DNA of 64,000 nt from Undibacter mobilis (lineage in GTDB: Bacteria; Pseudomonadota; Alphaproteobacteria; Rhizobiales; Xanthobacteraceae), in the NCBI RefSeq assembly GCF_003367195.1, contig NZ_QRGO01000001.1, forward strand, positions 2,916,884 to 2,980,883. Reading direction: 5' to 3'. Each line of letters begins with the position of its first letter. Positions within the stretch are counted from its first letter, which is position 1. Of this stretch, positions 1-9,706 are shown one piece after another. Made by a program: the position numbers and the translations under genes. The notes beneath the pieces are model-generated. The model saw only the letters and a program-made list of their open reading frames with translations, made no database searches and had not been told where the DNA came from.

Positions 1-1
1 C

Positions 2-148
2 GCGCCGGGCAGCCGCCTTGCCATGGCCCCCGGCACCGAAGCGGTGCAGACCGCAGCGAAATCCTGCGCGGGTGAGCCGTGGCCCTATCTCAATTGCACC
101 GGCGGGCAAACCGGCGAACAGACCGTCCGCGTGATCAGGATCAACTGA
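2..148 (+). CDS. 3' end of an unidentified protein (5' truncated)
   Basis: Only the last 48 codons are in the window; the frame is open from base 2 to a TGA at 146-148. The tail is rich in small residues and carries two cysteines ten residues apart in the context CAGEPWPYLNC, then ends in a basic hydrophobic strand (TVRVIRIN). A Cys pair like this suggests a disulfide in an exported protein, but that is inference. A strong terminator follows 22 bases later, which supports a real gene end here. I do not recognise the family. Confidence 0.55.
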   Translation, partial: APGSRLAMAPGTEAVQTAAKSCAGEPWPYLNCTGGQTGEQTVRVIRIN

Positions 149-170
149 TTGCGAGTGACGAGCGAATGCC

Positions 171-204
171 AAAAGCGGCGCCAGACGGGCGCCGCTTTTG
201 TTTT
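171..204. terminator. bidirectional intrinsic terminator
   Basis: A perfect 12-bp stem (171-182 with 188-199) with a 5-base loop. It has four A on the left foot and TTTTGTTTT on the right, so it can work in both directions. It lies between the rightward partial gene ending at 148 and the leftward M23 peptidase ending at 226. Confidence 0.85.
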
Positions 205-225
205 ATCGGGCCGTTTAGGGATGCC

Positions 226-1581
226 TCAGATATTCGAGCCGAGCACGCCGGAGCCGAGGCGCAGGCCAGCGCGCAGAAATTTCTGCGGGTCGACGGGGCG
301 CTCGTCGATGCGTGTTTCATAATGCAGATGCGGGCCGGTCGAGCGCCCGGTTGAGCCGATGCGGCCGATGGTCTGGCCGATGGCGACCTGCTGACCGACC
401 TTCACCTCGATCTTCGACATATGGCCGTAGCGGGTGGAGAGGCCATTGCCGTGGTCGATCTCGACCATATTGCCGTAGCCTCCTTGCCAGCTCGCTGTGA
501 CGACGCGGCCGCTGGCGGTAGCGCGCACCGGGTCGCCGGTATCGCCGCGCAGGTCGATGCCGGTATGGATCGCCGGCCCCCTGAGGAAGGGGTCCATGCG
601 CGAACCGAAAGGTGAGCTCATGTCCATCGAGCCCACCACTGGCTTGCGCACTGGCACATTGGTGAGCGTGCGCATGTAGCGGTCGATCTGCGCGTGGGCG
701 ACATTGATACGATAAAGCTGGCGCGCAAAGGCGCTGGTGTCGCCTTTCGGCGCTTTGAGGGGAATGTAGGGCCCGCCGGTCGCGCTCGGCGCTGCGGGCG
801 AGACCTTCGGCACGCTGATGCCGAGATCGGACAGCACGCCGCCGATGGCGCGCGCTTTGCTGTCGGCCTTCTCTTCCATGTCGGTGAGGGTGGCGGTCTG
901 CTTGCGGTCGATGCGGTCGAGCGACAACGACACGCGGGCGAGCATGCCGTCCATGCCGGCGGAATTGGCAGCGTCGGCGAGTCTGGTGTTGCCGCTGGTG
1001 CCTTCGCGCGACTGCAGGCGGGCCTCGCGGTCGGGTGGCGCGGTGAAGATCACGGTGTCGCTGATGGGCGAGGGCTTAACGGGCGCGTTGCGCAGTTCCG
1101 GCACGCGCGCCGGCTTGATCGAGCCGGTGGTCACGACGTCGCCGGCGATCGCGGCGGTGCGTTGTTCGAGCAGCTGCTGGCGGCGCAGCAGCGCCTGAAC
1201 TTTCTGATCGAATTGTTCCTGATCGAGCAGTTGCCGGCTGGTGATGCGATCGATCTGGCCGCGCAGTTCGGCGATGCGATCCTCATAGGCGAACTGCATC
1301 GAGGCCTGGCGCCCGATCAGACCGGTCAAGACGTCATCACGGAAAGCGAAATAGGTGCCGGTCGCGATCGACCAGACGCCCATGATCACCAGGGTGCCAA
1401 CCACGATCCAGAACGCTACCGGGCCGACACGTACCTGCCGGCCATGATGGACGAGCGTATAGTCGTGAGCGTGGCCCTTGTTGGCCGCGTGCGCGCGATG
1501 GAGATGTCGCGAAACCGATTCTGCCGACGGAGTCCGGGACTGGCCGGGGTGGTCGTACTGGGAATAGGCGACTTGGGACAT
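226..1581 (-). CDS. M23 family metallopeptidase, membrane-anchored
   Basis: Predicted cell-wall endopeptidase of the LytM/M23 family, anchored in the inner membrane with the catalytic domain in the periplasm. From the chosen start the protein is 451 aa: a His-rich cytoplasmic N-terminus, one membrane segment at about 53-81, a coiled-coil-like Gln/Arg-rich stretch, a long linker, and the peptidase domain. The zinc motifs are visible: HTGID at about 339-343 and HLHYE at about 418-422. I chose the ATG at 1581 over an in-frame codon at 1623 because GGAG lies 5 bases upstream of it. Substrate (peptidoglycan cross-links) is inferred from the family; it could also be an enzyme-activating rather than hydrolytic member. 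Confidence 0.88.
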   Translation of the reverse strand: MSQVAYSQYDHPGQSRTPSAESVSRHLHRAHAANKGHAHDYTLVHHGRQVRVGPVAFWIVVGTLVIMGVWSIATGTYFAFRDDVLTGLIGRQASMQFAYEDRIAELRGQIDRITSRQLLDQEQFDQKVQALLRRQQLLEQRTAAIAGDVVTTGSIKPARVPELRNAPVKPSPISDTVIFTAPPDREARLQSREGTSGNTRLADAANSAGMDGMLARVSLSLDRIDRKQTATLTDMEEKADSKARAIGGVLSDLGISVPKVSPAAPSATGGPYIPLKAPKGDTSAFARQLYRINVAHAQIDRYMRTLTNVPVRKPVVGSMDMSSPFGSRMDPFLRGPAIHTGIDLRGDTGDPVRATASGRVVTASWQGGYGNMVEIDHGNGLSTRYGHMSKIEVKVGQQVAIGQTIGRIGSTGRSTGPHLHYETRIDERPVDPQKFLRAGLRLGSGVLGSNI

Positions 1582-1705
1582 GAACGCTCCACGCGAGGCC
1601 GCCGCCGCGTGGGTCGGGACCATGCCCCGATATCAGCCCGACATGGTTAAGAATCCGGTAAAAAGATGATGTCAGGGGCTGGATTCGTGCCGCATCGTCA
1701 TGGGC

Positions 1706-2266
1706 TTAGTCCGCGACCAAAGCGCGCGCGGCCTCCAGCACCGCCTCGGCGTGGCCGGCGACCTTCACCGACGGCCAGACGCCGGCGATCCGGCCCTTGC
1801 CGTCGATGAGGAAGGTGCTGCGGATGACGCCGAGGAACTTGCGCCCGTACATCGATTTCTCGCCCCACGCCCCGTAAGCTTGAAGCATTGTGGTTGTCTC
1901 GTCCGAGGCAAGCGCGACGCCGAGCTTGTGTTTGGCCTTGAATTTGGCCTGTGCGACGACCGGATCGGCGGAGACGCCGAGGATGTCGGTATTGGCCTTG
2001 GCGAAAGCGGTCCGCAGCCGGGAGAAGTCCATGGCCTCCTGGGTGCAGCCGGGCGTGTCGGCTTTGGGGTAGAAGTAGAGGACGAGGTTGCGGCCCTTGA
2101 AGCTGGATAGCGACACTGCGCTACCGTCGTCGCGGCTCAATTTGAAGGCGGGGGCCTTGTCGCCGGGTGCAAGCCCGGGCTTTGTCGCAGAAGATTTCGC
2201 GGTCTTCTTCACAGCGGGTTTGGCGGCCTTTTTCACAGATGCTTTGACGGACTTTTTCGTGGGCAT
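1706..2266 (-). CDS. bcp: peroxiredoxin, BCP/PrxQ type, single cysteine
   Basis: Thiol peroxidase reducing H2O2 and organic peroxides. The 186-aa protein has the AhpC/TSA fold signature with the peroxidatic site in PKADTPGCTQEAMDF. The resolving cysteine that many BCP proteins carry five residues later is a methionine here, and the whole protein contains just one Cys, so it should work by a 1-Cys mechanism with an external thiol. The first about 30 residues are a Lys/Ala/Val-rich tail (KKSVKASVKKAAKP...) not part of the fold. The ATG at 2266 follows GAAAGGAAGG and is preferred over an in-frame start at 2347. Confidence 0.88.
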   Translation of the reverse strand: MPTKKSVKASVKKAAKPAVKKTAKSSATKPGLAPGDKAPAFKLSRDDGSAVSLSSFKGRNLVLYFYPKADTPGCTQEAMDFSRLRTAFAKANTDILGVSADPVVAQAKFKAKHKLGVALASDETTTMLQAYGAWGEKSMYGRKFLGVIRSTFLIDGKGRIAGVWPSVKVAGHAEAVLEAARALVAD

Positions 2267-2467
2267 GTGCCTTCCTTTCGTCGCTTTCGCGCGGTCATTC
2301 TCGGCCATGCCATTTGCGTCGGGCGGCTGCAACCGGCCCTCGCGCATGGGGACAAGGCCGGTGCGTGCCAGTGGCCGCCGGTTTCACAGAATGGCATACC
2401 GCCGTGGCAGGGGAGGCGCGGCCCGAGTCGATCATCCGACGCCTTTCCACGGATATTTCATGAGGGC

Positions 2468-5400
2468 ATGAGCAGCCAGCCGCATCATCCCGGCCCGCGG
2501 GCCGCGCAGGAGATCGAGCCGCATGATGCGGCCGCTCGCGCTCGCCACGATCATGCGCCCAAGGCTCACAAGGATCACGCCGAGCGGCACCGCCATGGCC
2601 ACGATCTCGCCCATGTGAGGCCGGCCAAGGATGCGTCAAAGACGGGTCGACACCGGCGCAAGCGGAGCGTCAGGCGGCGCTGGAGCCGGCTCCGCCGCAG
2701 TGTCGCGCGCGTGTTACGCCATCGTACGTTCCGCCGGCTGTTCTGGAGCCTGACGCTGGCGACGGCGGTGATCATGGTTGCTGCCGCCGGCCTGTGGTGG
2801 CGGCTCAATTCCGGCCCCATCGAACTCGACATCGCCACACCGTGGCTCAAGCAGGCGATCGAGGAGAATTTCGGCGCCGGCGACAAGGTATCGGTCGGCG
2901 GCACGCAAATCGAACGCGACGAGCGAGGGCGCACCTCGCTGCGCTTGCGCGATATCGAGGTGCGCAACGCCGAAGGCGTCGTGGTCGCCAGCGCACCCAA
3001 GGCGGAGGTCGGCCTCTCGGGTCTCGGTTTGCTGTATGGCCGCGTGCGCGCGCAGAGCCTCAATCTGGTCGGCGCGGCGATGTCGATCCGGATCGAAACC
3101 GACGGTCGCGTTACCGTTTTCGCCGGCGGCGAAGGACGCCCCATCATGTCCGCGCCGCCAACGCTGGAGCCTGCGGTGGCACCGAAGAGTGACGCACCGC
3201 CGCAGGACGCGTCTGCCATCGAGTCGCCCCGCGCTGCCTTCGCCGATCTCGCCGGCATCATGACGTGGATCGACAATGTCGGCGCCAGTGGTCTCGACGG
3301 CCACGAGTTGCGCGAGGTGGGTCTCAAGAACGGCAGCCTGATGGTCGACGACCGCCGCACCGGCAAGCGTCTGACCTTCGACCGCATCAATGCCAGCCTG
3401 ACGCGACCGGAGCAGGGCGGCGTCGTCTTCCGACTTGAATCGGTCAATCCCGAGCGGCCGTGGATCATCAGCGCCGCCATGCGGCCGCTCGGTGATGGTG
3501 TCCGCGCGCTCGGCCTGGAAGCGCGCAAGGTGTCGACAAGCGACCTCATGCTGGCGGCTCGCCTCGATACCAGCGGGGTTGAGGTCAACCTCCCGATTTC
3601 CGCTTCGGTGCGGGCCGAGGTCGGTGCCGACGGAAAGCCCGGTGTTGTGCAGGGTGAATTCTTCTCGGACCCCGGCACCATCATCGACCATGGCAAGGAG
3701 ACGGTTCGCTACGACATCGATCGCATCGATGCGCGGTTCAACTGGGACGCGCGGCGCGGCAATCTGATCGTGCCGTTCCAGATCAATGCGGGATCCAACC
3801 AGTTCACCTTGCGTGCGACCCTCGAGCCGCCGGCGCCCAACGACGCGGTCTGGCGGCTCGACGTGACGCGCGGCGATCCGGTGATCGATCCGGTCATTCT
3901 CGGCGCAAGTAGTCCGAAGGCCAATGACGGCCTGGCGCTCAACCGCGTCAATATCCGCGGCCGCTTCGACCCGGCGAAAAAGCGCTTCGATCTCGATCAG
4001 GGCGACATCAGCCGCGTCGACAGCCGTCCCATGTTCAATGTCGCTGTGGCAGTAACGGGCAGCCTGGATTTTTCAGGCGAGCCGCACATCGCTTTCGGCG
4101 TTGCCGGTACGCGCATGCAATTGCCGACCATGATGAAGCTGTGGCCGATCTTTGCCGCCCGCGAGGTCCGCGAATGGGTCGACGGCCACATCAGCAGCGG
4201 CATCGTCGAGCGCGTCGTCGTCGCCGGCAATGCGCCGATGAGCAATTTCAAGGATGGCGGTCCGCCGACGCCCGAGGATGGCTTGTCGGTCGATATCGAA
4301 ACCAGCGGCACGACGCTGCGGCCGGTTGACGATCTGCCGGAAATTCGCGACGCCGATCTCACCGTCCGTGTCACCGGCGCCTCTGCCACGGTCAATCTCG
4401 GTCGCGGGACGGTCGAAGTTGCGGGTGGCCGCAAGCTGAACGTTGCCAGCGGCGTGTTCTCGATTCCGAATACGCATTTGAAGCCGTCGCCATCGACTAC
4501 GACGTTTCGCGCCGACGGGACGGTACCGGCAGCTGCGGCGCTGCTGGCGTCCGATACCTTGCGCGACAAGATGGGACTGACCATCGACCCTGCGACCAGC
4601 CGGGGCACCATGTCGGCACAAGTGACGATCAAACTGCCGTTGGCCAAACAAATTCCGCCGGATGCCACCAGCTATTCGGTCGATGCCGATCTGCAGAACT
4701 TTGCCGCCGACAAGTTGCTGCTCGGTCAGAAGATCGAAGCCCAGGCGCTCAAGGTGAATGCCTCGAACACCGGTTATTCGATCAAGGGCGACGTCAAGGT
4801 CAACGGTACCGCAGCGAAGATCGATTTGCGCCGCGGCAAGGGCGACGACAGCGCCCAACTTTCCATGACCGCGTCGATCGACGAAGCGGCGCGGCGGCGG
4901 CTCGGTTTCGATTTCGGCGCATCGGTCACGGGTACGATCCCGATCAAGGCGACCGGCGCGGTCGGCGACAACATCAAGGACGAACGGCTTAATATCGATG
5001 CCGATCTCACGCCAGTGAAGATCGACAGTCTCTTGCCGGGCTGGGTCAAGCCGGCCGGCAAGCCGGCACGCGCAACCTACGCCATGATCAAGAGCGCCAA
5101 CCGGACGCGATTTGAGGATCTGAGCATCGAGGGCGCCGGCGCCAGTGTCAAAGGCACGGTCGAGATCGACAATAACGGCAATTTGTTGCTGGCCAACTTC
5201 CCGACCTTTGCGCTGTCCGATGGCGACAAGCTGTCGGTGAAGGTCGACCGCGGCGACAATGGCGCACTGAAAGTGCTGATGCGCGGTGACGTCTATGACG
5301 GGCGCAATTTCGTCAAGTCGTCGCTGGCGGGCGCCGACGAGGACCCCAAGAGCAAGCAGATGGATCTCGACCTCGATATCCGCATCGGCGCGGTGGCGGG

Positions 5401-6145
5401 GCACAATGGCGAGACCTTGCGCGGGCTGGACCTGAAGCTGTCGCGCCGGGGCGGGCAGATCCGGACATTCAATCTCAACGCCAAAATCGGCCGCGACACG
5501 CCGCTGTCAGGCGACCTGCGCATGCGGGCGCGCGACAATCACCGCGTCGTCTATCTCGAGACCGACGATGCGGGCGCCCTGTTCCGCTTCACCGACACCT
5601 ATCCGCGCATCTTCGGCGGGCGCATGTGGCTGGCGATGGACCCGCCGACGCAGGAACAGAAGCCGCAGGTCGGCACTATTGTGGTGCGCGATTTCGTGAT
5701 CCGCGGCGAGCCCGCGCTCGACCGCATCGTGGCGACCAGTGGCGCCAGCGGTCCGCAAGGCATCGGCTTTGCCGAGGCGAGCGCCGGCTTCACCAAATCG
5801 CCGGGCCGCATGTCGGTGCGCGACGGCGTGGTGCGTGGTCCGCTGGTCGGCGCGACGGTGGAAGGGCAGGTGGACTTTGCCCGGAGCGAACTTCATTTGC
5901 GCGGGACCTTCGTGCCGCTCTACGGCCTCAACAACATCTTCGGCCTCGGGCAGATTCCGATCGTCGGCCTGTTCCTTGGGGGCAGCAATGAGGGTTTGCT
6001 CGGCATTACCTATGAGGCGACCGGCGCGCCGGGCGCGCCGCGCATCACCGTCAATCCGGTGAGCGCCATCGCGCCGGGGCTGCTGCGCAAGTTCATTCCC
6101 TCGCCGGGCACGTTCGATCCGAAATTCATGCCGGCGCCGCAGTAA
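2468..6145 (+). CDS. AsmA-like/DUF3971 protein (YhdP-type), giant envelope protein
   Basis: A 1225-aa protein with a cytoplasmic N-terminus, one membrane anchor at about 91-113 and a very long beta-rich periplasmic part. Length and composition fit the YhdP/TamB/AsmA-like family with a DUF3971 core and AsmA-like C-terminus. Members are thought to form bridge-like grooves moving phospholipid to the outer membrane; this role is family knowledge, not shown here. The first 62 residues hold more than ten His and then a run of Arg/Lys. I start at ATG 2468 (GAGGG just upstream); the frame stays open to 2267 but that part reads like shadow sequence. It is divergent from bcp. Confidence 0.85.
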   Translation: MSSQPHHPGPRAAQEIEPHDAAARARHDHAPKAHKDHAERHRHGHDLAHVRPAKDASKTGRHRRKRSVRRRWSRLRRSVARVLRHRTFRRLFWSLTLATAVIMVAAAGLWWRLNSGPIELDIATPWLKQAIEENFGAGDKVSVGGTQIERDERGRTSLRLRDIEVRNAEGVVVASAPKAEVGLSGLGLLYGRVRAQSLNLVGAAMSIRIETDGRVTVFAGGEGRPIMSAPPTLEPAVAPKSDAPPQDASAIESPRAAFADLAGIMTWIDNVGASGLDGHELREVGLKNGSLMVDDRRTGKRLTFDRINASLTRPEQGGVVFRLESVNPERPWIISAAMRPLGDGVRALGLEARKVSTSDLMLAARLDTSGVEVNLPISASVRAEVGADGKPGVVQGEFFSDPGTIIDHGKETVRYDIDRIDARFNWDARRGNLIVPFQINAGSNQFTLRATLEPPAPNDAVWRLDVTRGDPVIDPVILGASSPKANDGLALNRVNIRGRFDPAKKRFDLDQGDISRVDSRPMFNVAVAVTGSLDFSGEPHIAFGVAGTRMQLPTMMKLWPIFAAREVREWVDGHISSGIVERVVVAGNAPMSNFKDGGPPTPEDGLSVDIETSGTTLRPVDDLPEIRDADLTVRVTGASATVNLGRGTVEVAGGRKLNVASGVFSIPNTHLKPSPSTTTFRADGTVPAAAALLASDTLRDKMGLTIDPATSRGTMSAQVTIKLPLAKQIPPDATSYSVDADLQNFAADKLLLGQKIEAQALKVNASNTGYSIKGDVKVNGTAAKIDLRRGKGDDSAQLSMTASIDEAARRRLGFDFGASVTGTIPIKATGAVGDNIKDERLNIDADLTPVKIDSLLPGWVKPAGKPARATYAMIKSANRTRFEDLSIEGAGASVKGTVEIDNNGNLLLANFPTFALSDGDKLSVKVDRGDNGALKVLMRGDVYDGRNFVKSSLAGADEDPKSKQMDLDLDIRIGAVAGHNGETLRGLDLKLSRRGGQIRTFNLNAKIGRDTPLSGDLRMRARDNHRVVYLETDDAGALFRFTDTYPRIFGGRMWLAMDPPTQEQKPQVGTIVVRDFVIRGEPALDRIVATSGASGPQGIGFAEASAGFTKSPGRMSVRDGVVRGPLVGATVEGQVDFARSELHLRGTFVPLYGLNNIFGLGQIPIVGLFLGGSNEGLLGITYEATGAPGAPRITVNPVSAIAPGLLRKFIPSPGTFDPKFMPAPQ

Positions 6146-6208
6146 TCCGGCCTCATGGTTCGAGACGCAGCGCTTCGCGCTGCTCCTCGCTATGAGGCCG
6201 GGCGACGG

Positions 6209-7465
6209 TTACACCGGCTTCAGCAGCACGTGCTTCTTCTTGCCGAGCGAGAGCTTGATGACGCCTTCAGGCGTCAGATCCTTCTGCGTCAGCGTCATCT
6301 TTTCATCGGTGACGTTGGCGTCGTTGATTTTCAGGCCGCCGGCCTTGATCTGACGGCGTGCATCGCCATTCGAGGAAACGAGGGCGGTGATCTCGGCAAA
6401 GGCGACGAGCACGCCGACGCCGGCCGCGAGCTTGTCGCGCGCGATCTCGACGGTCGGCAGATTTTCCGCGAAGGCGCCTTCGTCGAAGGTCTTGCGCGCG
6501 GTCTCGGCGGCTTCGTCCGCCGCGGCGCGGCCGTGCATCAGCGCGGTCGCTTCCGTTGCCAGTACCTTCTTGGCCTCGTTAAGCTCGGCACCCTGCAACG
6601 CGCCGAGCCGCGCGATCTCATCGAGTGGCAGAATCGTGAACAGCTTGAGGAAGCGCGTGACGTCGCCGTCCTCGGTGTTGCGCCAGAACTGCCAGTAGCC
6701 GTAGGGCGCCAGCAGATCGGCATTGAGCCACACCGCGCCGGCGGCAGTCTTGCCCATCTTGGCGCCGGAGGCCGTGGTGATCAGCGGCGCGGTGAGCGCG
6801 AACAAATGCGCGTTGTTGAGCCGGCGGCCGAGATCGATGCCGTTGACGATATTGCCCCACTGATCCGAGCCGCCCATCTGCAGCGTGCAGCCGTAGCGCT
6901 TGTTCAGCTCCGCGAAGTCGTAGGCCTGGAGGATCATGTAATTGAATTCGAGGAACGACAATTCGTGCTGGCGCTCGAGCCGCAGCTTGACGCTGTCGAA
7001 GGACAGCATGCGGTTGACCGAGAAGTGGCGGCCGACGTCGCGCAGGAAGTCGATGTAATTAAGCGTGTTCAGCCAGTCGGCATTGTTGGCCATGATGGCA
7101 TTGCCGCCATCGCTCTCGAATTTGAGGAATTTCGAGAAGGTCTTGCGGATCGAGGCGAGGTTCTCGTTGATGACCTCTTCGGTCAGCACCTTGCGGCTCT
7201 CGTCCTTGCCGGACGGATCGCCGACGCGGGTGGTGCCGCCACCCATCAGTGCGATCGGCTGGTGACCGGTCTGCTGGAGCCAGTAGAGCATCATGGTCGG
7301 CAACAGGTGGCCGATATGCAGCGAGGGCGCCGTGCAGTCATAGCCAATATAGGCCGTGATCCGGCCCTCGGCCGCCTTGGCGTCCAAAGCGTCCGGCTCC
7401 GAGATCTGGTGGATGAAGCCGCGCTCGCTGAGAATGTTAAGGAAATCAGACTTATAGGTGCTCAT
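6209..7465 (-). CDS. tyrS: tyrosine--tRNA ligase
   Basis: Charges tRNA-Tyr with tyrosine in the cytoplasm. The 418-aa protein has the class I signatures HIGH (50-53) and KMGKT (236-240, the KMSKS loop with Gly in place of the middle Ser), the tyrosine pocket GGSDQWGN (198-205), and a C-terminal S4 RNA-binding domain ([13 protein letters not shown]). Length is normal for the bacterial TyrS family. The ATG at 7465 gives the canonical MSTYKSDF start; the frame runs open much further upstream, but that is the antisense of anmK. No strong Shine-Dalgarno is visible. Divergent from anmK with 75 bases between. Confidence 0.97.
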   Translation of the reverse strand: MSTYKSDFLNILSERGFIHQISEPDALDAKAAEGRITAYIGYDCTAPSLHIGHLLPTMMLYWLQQTGHQPIALMGGGTTRVGDPSGKDESRKVLTEEVINENLASIRKTFSKFLKFESDGGNAIMANNADWLNTLNYIDFLRDVGRHFSVNRMLSFDSVKLRLERQHELSFLEFNYMILQAYDFAELNKRYGCTLQMGGSDQWGNIVNGIDLGRRLNNAHLFALTAPLITTASGAKMGKTAAGAVWLNADLLAPYGYWQFWRNTEDGDVTRFLKLFTILPLDEIARLGALQGAELNEAKKVLATEATALMHGRAAADEAAETARKTFDEGAFAENLPTVEIARDKLAAGVGVLVAFAEITALVSSNGDARRQIKAGGLKINDANVTDEKMTLTQKDLTPEGVIKLSLGKKKHVLLKPV

Positions 7466-7540
7466 AGGGGGCCTGTTTGCGCTTCGCCTGGCGTGGTGTA
7501 ACAGGTCCGGCATTGGATTCAACTCAAGGGGATTGGGGCC

Positions 7541-8659
7541 TTGGCGAGCGGCAACAGGGGGCTGGCGATCGGCCTGATGAGCGGCACCTCGCTCGACGGG
7601 GTCGATGTCGCCGCCATTGAGACCGACGGCGAACGCATTATGGCGTTCGGGCCGACCAGTTACCGCGCTTACGCCGACAACGAGCGGGCCCTGCTGAGGC
7701 AGGCCTTGATGGACGCGCGGGCGCTGACGTCGCGCACCGCGCGGCCGGGCGTACTGGCCGAAGCCGAAGCCTTCATCACCCGCGCCCATGCCGAGGCCGT
7801 CGAGGCGTTTCTCGACGCCGAAGGCATCGCCCGCAAGGCCGTCACCATTGTCGGCTTCCACGGCCAGACCGTGCTGCACCGGCCGGGCGACGGACTGACG
7901 GTGCAGATCGGCGACGGCGCGGCTTTGGCCAAGCGCCTCGGCCTGACCGTGGCCTACGATTTCCGCGCCGCCGATGTTGCGGCCGGCGGGCAGGGCGCGC
8001 CGCTGGTGCCAATCTTTCATCGAGCATTGGCGCGCAGCATCGAGCGGCCGCATCCGATTGCCGTGCTCAATATTGGCGGCGTTGCCAATGTCACCTGGGT
8101 AGACGGTGGCGATCCGGTCGCCTGCGACACCGGGCCGGGCAATGCGCTGATCGACGATTTCATGCGCGCCACCACCGGCGCGCCGCTCGATCGCGACGGC
8201 GACCAGGCTGCGCGCGGCAGGGTGGATGAAGACTTCATCGCCCGCGTGCTCAAGCATCCGTTCTTCGACCAGCCGTGTCCGAAGTCGCTTGATCGCAATG
8301 ATTTTGCGCTGGCCAATGTTGGGCTGCCGGAGCTCTCGGTTGCCGACGGTGCCGCGACATTGTCGGCACTGACCGCGGCGTCGGTGGCGCGCGTGGTCGC
8401 GCGGCTGCCGCAAGCGCCGAAAGCATGGATTGTCGCCGGCGGCGGCGCCCGCAATCCGACCTTGATGAAAATGCTAAGTCAGCGCCTTGCGCCCGCCACC
8501 GTCGAGACAGCCGACGCGGTCGGCTGGTCGTCGCAGTCGATCGAGGCGCAGGCCTTCGCTTATCTGGCGATGCGCACGCTGGGCGGACTGCCGATCACGT
8601 TCCCGCAGACCACCGGCGCGCCGCAGGCGATGAGCGGCGGCGTTATCGCAACGCCATAA
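7541..8659 (+). CDS. anmK: anhydro-N-acetylmuramic acid kinase
   Basis: Phosphorylates and opens 1,6-anhydro-MurNAc released during cell-wall recycling, giving MurNAc-6-phosphate. The 372-aa protein starts with the ATP-binding loop [10 protein letters not shown] (11-20) and carries the sugar-kinase motifs [23 protein letters not shown] and GGGARNP. The start is a TTG at 7541 preceded by AAGGGGATTGGGG. The next in-frame ATG falls inside the GLMSGTS motif and would remove part of it, so the TTG is well supported. Its neighbours (M23 peptidase, and a lytic transglycosylase at the far window end) also concern the cell wall. Confidence 0.95.
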   Translation: MASGNRGLAIGLMSGTSLDGVDVAAIETDGERIMAFGPTSYRAYADNERALLRQALMDARALTSRTARPGVLAEAEAFITRAHAEAVEAFLDAEGIARKAVTIVGFHGQTVLHRPGDGLTVQIGDGAALAKRLGLTVAYDFRAADVAAGGQGAPLVPIFHRALARSIERPHPIAVLNIGGVANVTWVDGGDPVACDTGPGNALIDDFMRATTGAPLDRDGDQAARGRVDEDFIARVLKHPFFDQPCPKSLDRNDFALANVGLPELSVADGAATLSALTAASVARVVARLPQAPKAWIVAGGGARNPTLMKMLSQRLAPATVETADAVGWSSQSIEAQAFAYLAMRTLGGLPITFPQTTGAPQAMSGGVIATP

Positions 8660-8738
8660 CTGCGTTGCCGTCAGGCTCCGCGAAGGCGTGGCGTCCAGGA
8701 ACGCATCCCATGAAATAGCGGACAACCGTGAGTCCTGG

Positions 8739-8760
8739 ATCATCCGCTTTCGCGGATGAT
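8739..8760. repeat. short palindrome with TTTC loop
   Basis: Perfect 9-bp stem ATCATCCGC/GCGGATGAT with loop TTTC, between the convergent ends of anmK and the hydrolase. A second short hairpin with the same TTTC loop lies at 24959-24978. There is no U-tract, so it is probably an interspersed palindrome and not a classic terminator, although it may protect 3' ends. Confidence 0.6.
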
Positions 8761-8787
8761 GACCGACTTCGTTATGTCGCCGGTGGC

Positions 8788-9450
8788 TTACGCTGCCGGC
8801 TTGCGCTCAGGGGCCTTCAGCCGCTTGTCGAGATACTGCTCGACCGAGCCCAGCAGGGTGTCGACCTTGCCGTCGAAGAAGTGGTTGGCGCCGGGCACGA
8901 CCTTCTGCTCGATGACAATGCCCTTCTGCGTCTTCAGCTTCTCGACCAGCGTGTTGACGTCCTTGGCCGGCACCACGGCATCCTTGTCGCCGTGGATGAT
9001 GAGGCCGGAGGACGGGCAGGGCGCCAGGAACGAGAAATCGTAGAGGTTGGCCGGCGGACAGATCGAAATGAAGCCCTCGATCTCCGGGCGGCGCATCAGA
9101 AGCTGCATGCCGATCCACGCGCCGAACGAGAAGCCGGCGATCCAGCAGCTCTTGGCTTCCGGATTGATGGTCTGTGCCCAGTCGAGCGCGGCAGCCGCGT
9201 CCGACAGTTCGCCGGTGCCGTGGTCGAAGGAGCCCTGCGAGCGGCCGACGCCGCGGAAGTTGAAGCGGAGCGCCGAGAAGCCGCGGTGCACGAAGGCGTA
9301 GTAGAGCTGATAGATGATGGCGTGGTTCATCGTGCCCCCGAACTGCGGGTGCGGGTGCAGGATGATGGCGATCGGGGCGTTCTTCTGCCGCGCCGGGTGA
9401 TACCGGCCTTCAATTCTGCCGGCTGGTCCGGTGAAAATGACCTCAGGCAT
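8788..9450 (-). CDS. alpha/beta hydrolase of unknown substrate
   Basis: A 220-aa cytoplasmic alpha/beta hydrolase. Visible elements are the oxyanion-region motif HPHPQFGGTMNH, the RFNFRGVGRSQG loop, the nucleophile elbow GFSFGAW (Ser), an acid strand IIHGDKDAVVPA (Asp) and the catalytic His in GANHFFDGK. Together these make a full Ser-Asp-His triad. I prefer the ATG at 9450 (AGAGGTTGACC upstream) to an in-frame TTG at 9459. The gene is divergent from the iscS-suf operon, and the Irr box lies between them, so it might share iron control. Substrate cannot be inferred. Confidence 0.85.
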   Translation of the reverse strand: MPEVIFTGPAGRIEGRYHPARQKNAPIAIILHPHPQFGGTMNHAIIYQLYYAFVHRGFSALRFNFRGVGRSQGSFDHGTGELSDAAAALDWAQTINPEAKSCWIAGFSFGAWIGMQLLMRRPEIEGFISICPPANLYDFSFLAPCPSSGLIIHGDKDAVVPAKDVNTLVEKLKTQKGIVIEQKVVPGANHFFDGKVDTLLGSVEQYLDKRLKAPERKPAA

Positions 9451-9535
9451 GATGGTCAACCTCTAATTCAAAGCCGCGGCTCAAGCCTTTGCGGCATCGT
9501 GATATTTTACGTCGCTCGCGACCGAACAATACCTC

Positions 9536-9552
9536 TTTAGAATTGTTCTAAT
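9536..9552. promoter_or_regulatory. Irr box (iron control element, ICE) upstream of the suf operon
   Basis: The sequence TTTAGAA-TTG-TTCTAAT is a near-perfect inverted repeat that matches the ICE pattern I know for the rhizobial iron regulator Irr (TTTAGAA-N3-TTCTAAA) at 13 of the 14 arm positions. It is 155 bases upstream of the first suf gene and 86 bases upstream of the divergent hydrolase. Irr normally represses Fe-using functions when haem/iron is low. No other strong motif was seen in the rest of the 9451-9706 gap. Confidence 0.75.
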
Positions 9553-9706
9553 TATATGGTTTTCGCTGGTCAGCGCCGCAACAATGGCTATAAGTGGCCC
9601 TTGTGGATGGCGGCTTCTAACACAGGCGCCAGGGCGAAAAGCAAGCTTTTTGCGAGGCCTAGCACCCGGTGCGGGCTGAAAAGGTATTCAGGTACACGAA
9701 GGTTTC

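Noticed and set aside
694..1650. Long rightward frame opposite the M23 peptidase
   Set aside because: Antisense shadow of a high-GC gene; composition is Arg/Gly/Asp-rich with no domain.
7466..8413. Leftward extension of tyrS by 316 codons
   Set aside because: It is the antisense of anmK; the family start MSTYKSDF lies at 7465.
8739..8760. Hairpin as intrinsic terminator
   Set aside because: No U-tract on either side; classed as a short repeat palindrome.
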